This document shows, piece by piece, positions 8,384-14,761 of a stretch of 44,952 nucleotides of DNA (positions are counted from its first letter, which is position 1; every line of letters begins with the position of its first letter). The position numbers and the translations under genes are program-made. This DNA comes from a virus, in IMG/VR virus record IMGVR_UViG_3300046515_000268, positions 1-44,952 of that record; one strand, 5' to 3'. Below the pieces are notes generated by a model. The model had not been told where the DNA came from, did no database searches, and saw only the letters and a list, made by a program, of their open reading frames with translations.

Positions 8384-9661
8384 TTATCGACAGTTAACTG
8401 TCCACAACTGGTCCAAGCGCGTGGTATAGCTTTGGCTCATCATTTCCCGTCGCATGCCCCAATCTGGATTGCTCGGCACACTCGCAGCCCGGAGCGTCCC
8501 CCTCCCCCACCGGCCATTGATTTCATCCAGCACCGCCATCACTCTTGTCGCCTCAGTAGGCTGAGAAGTGGCGAACAGATCGTCTGTGTATTCACCTGGC
8601 TGGCATAGATTCAGTAGGATGACTTCCGCTTTGCTGTAACTGAAACCAAGACGAAATACACGATCTAGTGCATTGACGGCTGCAGTGGTCAAAAGCCGAA
8701 CGTCATCAGTTGGGTAAGGCAGATCCACCACGACACCATTCGCATATTTAGCCTCATCGGGGTTGAACATTCCGGTGCGGATGCTGACCCGAATCTTCTT
8801 GCACAGCGAATTTTGTGCCCGGAGCTTTTCCGATGCCCGCATCATGTAAGTCGCCACCGCTTCCTTGATTGGAGTCAGCTCCTTCAGCCTTTTACCGAAC
8901 ATCCGGCTGCAGCAGATCTCCTGCTTTGGCGGATCCGGCTCATCCAGCTCCAGGCACGGCGTGCCAGCCAATTCCCGGGCAGTTTTCTCGATCACCACGC
9001 TGAAGTTTTTTCTCAACGTCCACGGGTCGGCCTTGGCCAAATCCATTGCGGTCTTGATCCCCATGCCATCCAAGTGCATTTTCATGCGCCGGCCTACTCC
9101 CCACACCTCCGCTACGTCCGTATTACGCAGCACCCAGTCGCGCTTGATTGGGTCGCAGATGTTCACAACGCCACCGGTTTGCGCCTGCAAGCGTTTGGCG
9201 GTGTGGTTGGCCAGCTTGGCTAGGGTCTTGGTATGCGCGATTCCAACTCCGACCGGGATGCCCGTGCAGCGCAGCACTTGGCTGCGGATCTTGCGACCGA
9301 GGGCGTCCAGGTCATTAATGCCGGTGAGGTCGACGAAGGCTTCGTCGATGCTGTAGACCTCAACGGCGGGTAGCATCGACTCGATCAGTGTCATGACACG
9401 CTCACTCATGTCACCGTAAAGCGCATAGTTCGAGGAAAACGAGACGATGCCATGCTGCTTGAGCTTGTGCTTGATCTGGAAGTACGGCTCGCCCATTTTC
9501 ACGTAGGGCTTTGCGTCGTAGCTGCGGGCAATGACGCAGCCGTCGTTGTTCGACAGCACCACGATAGGCACCTTGGCGAGGTCAGGGCGAAACACCCGCT
9601 CGCAACTGGCATAGAAGCTGTTGCAATCGATCAGGCCGAATACCGGCGGCACGTTAGACAT
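8384..9661 (-). CDS. umuC: DNA polymerase V catalytic subunit UmuC (Y family)
   Basis: A 425-aa translesion polymerase (E. coli UmuC is 422 aa) that acts with cleaved UmuD on damaged DNA during the SOS response. The first catalytic block is FGLIDCNSFYASCERVF (the metal-binding Asp of LIDCNSFYA). The second, VYSIDEAFVDLTG, carries the Asp-Glu pair. A helix-hairpin-helix region (VAEVWGVGRRM) and the little-finger domain follow. It overlaps the end of umuD by 8 bp, so the two are translationally coupled and share the LexA-controlled promoter upstream of umuD. It looks intact. Prophages and plasmids often carry such mutagenesis operons, and I place it as terminal cargo of this prophage. Confidence 0.95.
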   Translation of the reverse strand: MSNVPPVFGLIDCNSFYASCERVFRPDLAKVPIVVLSNNDGCVIARSYDAKPYVKMGEPYFQIKHKLKQHGIVSFSSNYALYGDMSERVMTLIESMLPAVEVYSIDEAFVDLTGINDLDALGRKIRSQVLRCTGIPVGVGIAHTKTLAKLANHTAKRLQAQTGGVVNICDPIKRDWVLRNTDVAEVWGVGRRMKMHLDGMGIKTAMDLAKADPWTLRKNFSVVIEKTARELAGTPCLELDEPDPPKQEICCSRMFGKRLKELTPIKEAVATYMMRASEKLRAQNSLCKKIRVSIRTGMFNPDEAKYANGVVVDLPYPTDDVRLLTTAAVNALDRVFRLGFSYSKAEVILLNLCQPGEYTDDLFATSQPTEATRVMAVLDEINGRWGRGTLRAASVPSNPDWGMRREMMSQSYTTRLDQLWTVNCR

Positions 9662-10079
9662 GGCTGCGCACGCTGCTGGTGATCACCCCCCAAATCGACA
9701 GCTCGTCACCCTCAAGGACGTACCGTGGCGGGTACTTGGGGTTTTCCGACATCAGGATGACCTCCCTACCGCGAAGGCATAGGCGCTTGCATACGGGCTC
9801 ATTGTTCAACAGCGCAATGACGATGTGGCCGTGGGCGGGCTCAATTGATCGATCGACAATGGCCAAGTCTCCCTCATAGATCCCCGCGCCCTGCATGCTT
9901 TCACCGGCGAGTGACACCAGGTAGACGTGTGGCGCACGAATGTTCAGCACCTCATCTAGCGATATCTGCCCTTCAATGTGATCCGCAGCCGGCGAGGGAA
10001 AGCCGGCCGGGACTCGGAAGAGACATAGCGGCACCTTCGAACCGCCCTCACTGATCGGACCTAGAATTGAGTAACTCAT
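9654..10079 (-). CDS. umuD: UmuD, LexA-like self-cleaving subunit of DNA polymerase V
   Basis: A 141-aa S24-family protein. RecA filaments stimulate it to remove its own N-terminus, giving the form that activates UmuC. The GFPSPAAD signature follows the predicted cleavage bond Ala25-Gly26 (E. coli has Cys-Gly). The catalytic serine is Ser61 in AGESMQGAG and the lysine is Lys98 in EPVCKRL. It is first in the umuDC operon, directly downstream of a perfect LexA box, so expression should be SOS-induced. Length and motifs are normal for the family. Confidence 0.95.
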   Translation of the reverse strand: MSYSILGPISEGGSKVPLCLFRVPAGFPSPAADHIEGQISLDEVLNIRAPHVYLVSLAGESMQGAGIYEGDLAIVDRSIEPAHGHIVIALLNNEPVCKRLCLRGREVILMSENPKYPPRYVLEGDELSIWGVITSSVRSHV

Positions 10080-10097
10080 GACTCACGACTTCCAACA

Positions 10098-10113
10098 CTG
10101 TACAAATGCACAG
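10098..10113 (-). promoter_or_regulatory. LexA (SOS) box of umuDC
   Basis: Read on the minus strand, CTGTGCATTTGTACAG matches the gamma-proteobacterial LexA consensus CTGT-N8-ACAG exactly. It ends 18 bp before the umuD start codon. It predicts SOS induction of umuDC. Confidence 0.9.
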
Positions 10114-11149
10114 TTAACTTTTTGAAAGCCTTCCGGTCAATTTTTGCAGGGAATATCAGACCGACGGGTGTACCTAAGCGTAAGCATTATCACATCAGAT
10201 AAGAGCTCCCTCTTCCACCTCGCGCTCTGCACCCGCAACCTGGAGACTGTCCGGCAAACGATGCATACCCTTCAGACGAGCAATTCGCCCCCCATTCAGG
10301 CCAGCAGAGCTCATCGTCCAACGCTGGAGGACGCGGAGACGAAGCAAAAAATCGATTCAGAGCGGTTTTTTTTCAAAAAAAATATTTTTTTTTCGAAGAG
10401 AAGGGACTTGAAGAATCTGGATACGAGGAGTGTATTAGAAAATAAACGCTTTGGACAAAGCTAGCGCTAGGGGTCCCAAGAACGTGGGATTGCGTATGGT
10501 ATAGAAAATGACCAAAGGTAGGTCTTTGAGGCGATTTTGGTCTAAAAAATGCATTTGTGCAAGCTTTTTAATTTTCTGGATGATTGAGAATGTCTTAGGG
10601 GTATATCTAGCGAAAGCCAATTACGCTACAAGCCACGGATGACGTGGTCTGCAGCGGATCACGAGATTTCAACATCTACATAAGAAACAAACTAAGCTGT
10701 ATAGACAAACATTCCGCGTTATTTAAAACACCAGATCAACACAAATACCCCAACAATAAATCCGACAACCGGCCATCCCACCTTTTAGATATCAAACTCA
10801 GTAGTGTAAGCACAAACACAAACAGAGATTAAAGGCGGTTCTACAATATTAAATTAGGGTTTTAACAAGCTGTTCTAAAACAGCAAAAAAAACAACAATG
10901 AAAACCTTCGAAACCCTTACAAATCAAGGCCTCCAGGCATTTCATAGAGAAACAAAAACATATAAAAAAACGTTTTTTTTAGTGTCTCAGTTTTTCCACC
11001 ATAGGTCCGTGGTCGCGATTGACGAGTTTTAAAGCCCGCTCTAAGATCACTCCCATCAGCCACACAGAACCAAACGCCACGTCTCATTTGAGATTCCGGC
11101 GACGGCCCCTGTCGGTTTGATGAAAGGAAAAAACGAAAGTAAGAAAAAA
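10114..11149. other. AT-rich, gene-poor region with low-complexity tracts
   Basis: I can support no gene in about 1 kb; open frames here are short, lack ribosome binding sites and have odd composition. At 10366-10393 there is a run of eight T, a C, eight A and then nine T, which is self-complementary and probably bent. A long A/T-rich block also runs from 10680 to 11000. It may be a decayed segment or a region of curved, silenced DNA at the prophage end. Confidence 0.4.
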
Positions 11150-11185
11150 AAGCAAAAAAAAGCTGAAGGGCGGCAACCCTCCAGC
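11150..11185 (-). terminator. Intrinsic terminator at the end of the late operon
   Basis: On the minus strand a 9-position stem (GCTGGAGGG/CCCTTCAGC, one mismatch) with a 6-nt loop is followed by eight T and a second T run. It lies about 290 bp beyond the Rz stop codon and is the likely 3' end of the leftward late transcript. Confidence 0.8.
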
Positions 11186-11299
11186 CTCGCTGCAAAACCA
11201 CGGATCGTTAACGCTTAGGCCGATCCGGCACCGAAATGATGCTGGCTTCACAGATTCTCGCGAATCAAAAGTAGCATAGATCATGGATGGTGAGCCATG

Positions 11300-11343
11300 G
11301 CCCTTGGTCGCTTGCGACTAAGGGCTTGGTGACTGAGCATCAC
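11300..11343 (+). promoter_or_regulatory. Structured leader of the 27-aa peptide gene
   Basis: A long hairpin (GCCCTTGGTCGC / GCGACTAAGGGC, 11300-11325, one G-T pair) is followed by a smaller GTGA/TCAC hairpin (11329-11343). The smaller one ends three bases before the AGAGG ribosome binding site. A weak promoter (TTCACA 11247-11252, TAGCAT 11272-11277, 19-bp spacer) is possible upstream. Translational control is inference. Confidence 0.4.
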
Positions 11344-11358
11344 GAAGAGGATGCAAAA

Positions 11359-11442
11359 ATGTCCATTAGCCATTTGATGTTGATCTTGGCAATTGAGGTG
11401 GTTCGTCTGCTTCAAGACGTACTGCCACTGTTGCTTGCCTGA
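11359..11442 (+). CDS. 27-aa hydrophobic peptide (type I toxin-like or holin-like)
   Basis: The peptide starts MSISHLMLILAIEVVRLLQ and ends LPLLLA. It is a single predicted membrane helix with only a few charged residues in the middle. Translation signals are good: AGAGG at 11346-11350, eight bases before the ATG. A structured leader precedes it, and a strong terminator begins eight bases after the stop. Size, single helix, structured leader and private terminator resemble SOS-type membrane toxins such as TisB, but no sequence match is claimed and no antisense antitoxin was identified. It is transcribed against the late operon in the otherwise gene-poor prophage end. Confidence 0.5.
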   Translation: MSISHLMLILAIEVVRLLQDVLPLLLA

Positions 11443-11449
11443 TAGAAGA

Positions 11450-11472
11450 AGCCGGGAAACCCGGCTTTTTTT
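11450..11472 (+). terminator. Intrinsic terminator of the 27-aa peptide gene
   Basis: GCCGGG-AAA-CCCGGC followed by seven T on the plus strand, eight bases after the peptide stop codon. It touches the last codon of Rz on the other strand. Confidence 0.85.
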
Positions 11473-12010
11473 ATTGGAAAGTGATCGCTTTGACATAACC
11501 TTGGCACGCAGCCAATGCGATCAGCCCCCGGTCGCCGTCATCGGTGACGCCGATAATTCGTTGAGCATGCGCTGGGTCAAGTTCGGCTCTTGTGGGGCCA
11601 TGAACCACGCCGCCGGTGGCGGTGGCGGCTGACAACGGTCCGTTGCCGGCACCGGTGGTGGCGTCGAGTAAGACTGACAGGCGCAGATCAGCAGTGGCAA
11701 GGCGGTCGCGCAGGCGACCTTGATCACGTTGGACATCGCTCAAGGCTCGATAATGGGTCTGTTCGCTGGTAGCCAGGCGTTGCTCGAGCGCGAGGCGTTT
11801 GTCCTGTTCGGCACGCTGCTGTGCGGCCGAGGCCAGATTCAGTTGGTTGAGGGTTTCGGTGTGGAGTCGGGTCTGCTCTGCGAGCTGTTTGCCGTAGCGC
11901 CAATCCTGTACTTGCCAGGTAATGGACGCAGAACCACCGACCAAGACGACCAGCAGCACTCCTTTCGCCAGCAACCGATACGGCACCGGGATCAGTTCGC
12001 CGAGACGCAT
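11471..12010 (-). CDS. Rz: i-spanin (Rz-like lysis protein)
   Basis: A 179-aa inner-membrane spanin subunit that helps fuse inner and outer membranes at the last step of lysis. An N-terminal membrane anchor lies at about residues 12-34 (KGVLLVVLVGGSASITW). A long charged coiled coil (AEQTRLHTETLNQLNLASAA, then QDKRLALEQRLATSEQ) would span the periplasm. I chose the ATG at 12010 (MRLGELIPVPYRLL), which lies inside the end of the endolysin gene. A complete Rz1 frame is nested within it. It is the last gene of the late operon. Confidence 0.85.
   Translation of the reverse strand: MRLGELIPVPYRLLAKGVLLVVLVGGSASITWQVQDWRYGKQLAEQTRLHTETLNQLNLASAAQQRAEQDKRLALEQRLATSEQTHYRALSDVQRDQGRLRDRLATADLRLSVLLDATTGAGNGPLSAATATGGVVHGPTRAELDPAHAQRIIGVTDDGDRGLIALAACQGYVKAITFQ
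11521..11736 (-). CDS. Rz1: o-spanin lipoprotein (Rz1-like), nested in Rz
   Basis: A 71-aa protein in another frame entirely inside Rz. A basic start (MSNVIK) leads to a hydrophobic stretch and a lipobox, PLLICAC, then a short mature part rich in proline (STPPPVPATD, QPPPPPAAW). This is the classic outer-membrane Rz1 partner of Rz. It would be lipidated on the second cysteine of the ICAC motif and sorted to the outer membrane. Nested Rz/Rz1 architecture is well known in lambdoid phages. Confidence 0.85.
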   Translation of the reverse strand: MSNVIKVACATALPLLICACQSYSTPPPVPATDRCQPPPPPAAWFMAPQEPNLTQRMLNELSASPMTATGG

Positions 12011-12555
12011 AGCACTGCCCTCGCCCGCCCCCACAACTCCAGCCGATCCTGCAGGCCATTGAGGCCGCCGTTGATCCTGCGGGTGATCGTGTTGAATTCA
12101 TTTTGATCGGCCAGCGCGTTCAGTCCATTCACGGACCAGAACCATGCGGCCGACTCGGCGGCCCACTGCGGCAGCTCCAGTAGCTCAGGGGTGCGCAGCA
12201 ATCGCTCGTCACCGAACAGCGCCAAGCTGCAGCGCAGGTAATTGTCGTGGCCGGTGACTTGGATCAGGCCGCGACCGCGATAGCGCTGGCCATCACCATC
12301 CGCTGCCGGCGTGTTGCCCAGTTTCGCAGCCAGGTTGCCGGTGTCGTATTTGCTCAGGTACTGATCGCCGCCCAGTTCCCGGACGTACTGCAGTTGACCC
12401 GATTCGTGACCGACTTGCGCTAGGAACGCGGCTTGGCGTTTCGGCGTGTTGATCTGTCGATGAGCCATGGCTGCGTTGAGGGCGGATACAAAAACGCCCG
12501 CTTGGCGGCGGGCGTTGGGCATGATGCTTTGCAGCTGTTGTTCAGTGATGGACAT
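11992..12555 (-). CDS. Endolysin, glycoside hydrolase family 19
   Basis: A 187-aa muralytic enzyme predicted to cut the glycan strands of peptidoglycan. GH19 chitinase-like signatures are present: FLAQVGHESGQLQYVRE with the two candidate catalytic glutamates Glu51 and Glu60, then YRGRGLIQVTGHDNY and a C-terminal ITRRINGG. There is no signal peptide, so export would need the holin, which here is encoded 20 kb away. The ATG at 12555 starts MSITEQQLQSIMPNA; a slightly upstream ATG at 12570 is less likely. It overlaps Rz and is preceded by a terminator-like hairpin. Confidence 0.9.
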   Translation of the reverse strand: MSITEQQLQSIMPNARRQAGVFVSALNAAMAHRQINTPKRQAAFLAQVGHESGQLQYVRELGGDQYLSKYDTGNLAAKLGNTPAADGDGQRYRGRGLIQVTGHDNYLRCSLALFGDERLLRTPELLELPQWAAESAAWFWSVNGLNALADQNEFNTITRRINGGLNGLQDRLELWGRARAVLCVSAN

Positions 12556-12569
12556 ACAAACTCCAGACA

Positions 12570-12606
12570 TAAAAAAACCGCACTCAGGCGGCGATGGGAT
12601 GCGGTT
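12570..12606 (-). terminator. Intra-operon terminator-like hairpin before the endolysin
   Basis: On the minus strand AACCGCA pairs with TGCGGTT (alternative inner stems are possible) and is followed by eight T. It overlaps the gpD stop and lies 15 nt before the endolysin start. Confidence 0.55.
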
Positions 12607-13654
12607 ACTGTTTCTCGATGTTCACCACCTTGAGGGGTGGTTTCGGCCCTTTCTTTTTCTTGCCCTTGGATTTACCGGCATTGCCGGCGTTGCATTCGAC
12701 CGTGGTCGACCAGCCGGACTGGGTGAACACCTGCTCGACCGAATCCGCCAGGTATTCACCATCAAGCCCGACCTTGAAACCCTGAGCGATGATGGGGCGC
12801 TCGGCGAAGATGTCCGTCCGGCCGGGCATCTCAAGCCGCACATCAGCGGTCGAGCGGTTGAACGCTGAAAGACGGGCCTTGGCCGCCGCTTCTGCAGCCG
12901 TTTTGTTCGGGTAGATATGGCGGTCGGTATGCACTGCCGGCAGGCCGTCAGGTGCGTCATCGTTGTCGATGGTGACCACCGCGAGTTTGCCGTTCTTTTT
13001 GTCCTGATGCTTGGTGGCCACCGCCTTGTGCGAGTTGCGATCGCCGAGACTGAATTGCCAACGGCTGAGGTCGCGTCGAGTCAGCGTGATAGCGCCGAAC
13101 GTCTTCCCGCTGGCTGTCTGGCCACCTTGGCGCGGCATCACCAACAGCTTGCCGTCGGCGACCTTGGCCGTGCAGTCGTATTGCTTGGCCAGACGGGTGA
13201 TGAAATTAAAATCGGACTCGTTGAGCTGGTCGACCCGGGCGACCTTGGTCGACACCGGACACACCGGCGTCCAGCCATTGCGCGCGGCCACGTCAGCCAC
13301 GATCTTCGACAACGGCACGCCTTCCCAGCTTCCGCTACGGATGGTTTTGCCACTGCCACGCATGTCGCTGGCCTTGCCCTTGATCACGATGGTATCGGGT
13401 GGACCTGACACTTCGACCGTGTCGACGGTGTAACTCCCCATGCGCGCCAACGTCGTTTCGGCATACCCCAGGTAAATCTCGATTGAGCTGCCACGCCGCG
13501 GCAATTGCACTTGCCCATCACGGTCGTCGATACGCAACTCAAACTCGTCGGACTCCATGCCCGGCTTGTCAGAGGTACGCAGCAACAACAGCCGATCATT
13601 GATCTTGGCCGTGACATCGGCCCCATCGGCGACGATTCGAAACATCGGAGTCAT
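12605..13654 (-). CDS. Late control/tail hub protein gpD (P2-like)
   Basis: A 349-aa baseplate hub component of contractile tails, equivalent to P2 gpD (related to T4 gp27). It begins MTPMFRIVADGADVTAKIND and has the PLSKIVADVAARNGW and DQLNESDFNFITRLAKQYDC blocks typical of the phage late-control D family. The C-terminus is lysine-rich (SKGKKKKGPKPPLK). I placed the start at 13654 because the longer frame begins inside a terminator hairpin. It follows gpX, as in P2. The P2 name late control D is historical; a structural role is expected. Confidence 0.9.
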   Translation of the reverse strand: MTPMFRIVADGADVTAKINDRLLLLRTSDKPGMESDEFELRIDDRDGQVQLPRRGSSIEIYLGYAETTLARMGSYTVDTVEVSGPPDTIVIKGKASDMRGSGKTIRSGSWEGVPLSKIVADVAARNGWTPVCPVSTKVARVDQLNESDFNFITRLAKQYDCTAKVADGKLLVMPRQGGQTASGKTFGAITLTRRDLSRWQFSLGDRNSHKAVATKHQDKKNGKLAVVTIDNDDAPDGLPAVHTDRHIYPNKTAAEAAAKARLSAFNRSTADVRLEMPGRTDIFAERPIIAQGFKVGLDGEYLADSVEQVFTQSGWSTTVECNAGNAGKSKGKKKKGPKPPLKVVNIEKQ

Positions 13655-13666
13655 GGATTTTTTCCA

Positions 13667-13691
13667 ATAAAAAACCCGCACAGGGCGGGTT
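13667..13691 (-). terminator. Intra-operon terminator-like hairpin before gpD
   Basis: On the minus strand AACCCGC-CCTGT-GCGGGTT is followed by T6-A-TT. It lies between gpX and gpD, about 13 nt before the gpD start codon. Confidence 0.75.
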
Positions 13692-13725
13692 AGAAAAACA
13701 ACGCGTCACTGGGCATCGGCCAAAA

Positions 13726-13932
13726 TCAATCCCACAAGCTGACGCTCTCACTGGTCGGACTCGGCAGATCTGGCAGGACGATAATCACGCCAGACCGGAA
13801 CGGCTGAGGTTCATCAGCCAACCCCTGATTGGCATCGAGCACGGCCTCGACGCTGCCATTCAGATGGCCGTAAACGTTGCTGCAAATGACATCGAGCATG
13901 TCGCCGTCAGACGTCCTGCATGTCGTCGCCAT
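13726..13932 (-). CDS. Tail protein gpX (P2-like)
   Basis: A 68-aa protein, close to P2 gpX in length. It starts MATTCRTSDGDMLDVICSN and has the LysM-like pattern of the family (DGDMLDVIC...G...AVLDANQGLAD) ending SGVIIVLPDLP. It overlaps the end of the gpU-like gene by 26 bp, which implies coupling. It lies between gpU and gpD as in P2. It is needed for tail completion in P2; its exact structural position is less clear. Confidence 0.85.
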   Translation of the reverse strand: MATTCRTSDGDMLDVICSNVYGHLNGSVEAVLDANQGLADEPQPFRSGVIIVLPDLPSPTSESVSLWD

Positions 13933-14752
13933 AGCGCTCAAACTCCAGAGTGAACCCCTGTTTGCGAGCAATCCCGCCGTGCAGCAGCGCGGACTGTTCT
14001 TCGTTGATGTTTTTCAGGCACCACGTCCCGATCACCTCGCCATAACCCGTGGTCAGGGTGAGCGGTTGCAGCCTGGCCCCGATGGAACGCAGCGTGTCGA
14101 GCTGCTTTAAACCACCTTTGAAGCCCGGATAGATCGTGCCCTTGAGCGTCAACTTTTCATCGCCCATACCGATGGCCTGCTTCGCCGGGCGGCGCGTCAG
14201 CCGCTCCTGCGAAGCCCAGCGGAATTCGGTCGAACGGCTCAGCTCATCAAAGGCTGCCGTGTCCAGGTTGAAGTAATACGGCTCAATTTTCGGATCGCGC
14301 GGCTGAATGATCATCAGATGCGGGAACGGCTTCACCGCCTCCGGCGCCGGCGTGGCCTCCACGGCAAAGGAACTGGTGGGCACGATGTTGGCCAGCGACG
14401 GACTGACCTTGCCGGCGACGTTGTTGATCGCCGTGGCCGCCTTGCCCGCCTGTTCCTTCAATGTGCCCAGTCTCTCCTGCACTTCGGCCGCCGCCCGGGT
14501 GGCGCGGCCGTACACCGCCACCACCTGACCGACTTTGGCCTGAGCCGCGTCGACGCCGCGCATCACCCGCTGAAGCTTGGCGCCGATGGCTGGACCAACG
14601 AACGGGATGTTTTCCAGCTCGGACGCGGCGCCGGTCAGTTCGCGGATCGCGCCATTGACCGGGGACAGCATGCCATCCGCGCTACGCCGCCCGGTTTCCG
14701 CTGCATCCACCAGATACTTCAGACTTGATTGCATCTGCTCCATGTAAGCCAT
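13907..14752 (-). CDS. Tail protein gpU-like with a long N-terminal helical extension
   Basis: A 281-aa protein, much longer than P2 gpU (about 160 aa). The C-terminal half (from about 140, FPHLMIIQPRDPKIE onward to GFTLEFERYGDDMQD) is the gpU domain. The first 135 residues are Ala/Val/Glu-rich helices (DAAQAKVGQVVAVYGRATRA) that could act as a coiled extension or internal chaperone. The start has AAGGAGG right before the ATG. It lies between tape measure and gpX, the P2 order. The added helical half is a feature to note. Confidence 0.85.
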   Translation of the reverse strand: MAYMEQMQSSLKYLVDAAETGRRSADGMLSPVNGAIRELTGAASELENIPFVGPAIGAKLQRVMRGVDAAQAKVGQVVAVYGRATRAAAEVQERLGTLKEQAGKAATAINNVAGKVSPSLANIVPTSSFAVEATPAPEAVKPFPHLMIIQPRDPKIEPYYFNLDTAAFDELSRSTEFRWASQERLTRRPAKQAIGMGDEKLTLKGTIYPGFKGGLKQLDTLRSIGARLQPLTLTTGYGEVIGTWCLKNINEEQSALLHGGIARKQGFTLEFERYGDDMQDV

Positions 14753-14761
14753 GAAACCTCC

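Noticed and set aside
10144-10464. Plus-strand frame of 106 codons in the AT-rich region
   Set aside because: It starts at a TTG without a ribosome binding site, overlaps the umuD promoter side and contains low-complexity Phe/Lys runs from the poly-T/A tract.
10898-11029. 43-codon plus-strand frame starting MKTFETLTNQGLQ
   Set aside because: It has no ribosome binding site and ends in low-complexity Phe/Lys sequence. It could be a remnant but cannot be supported.
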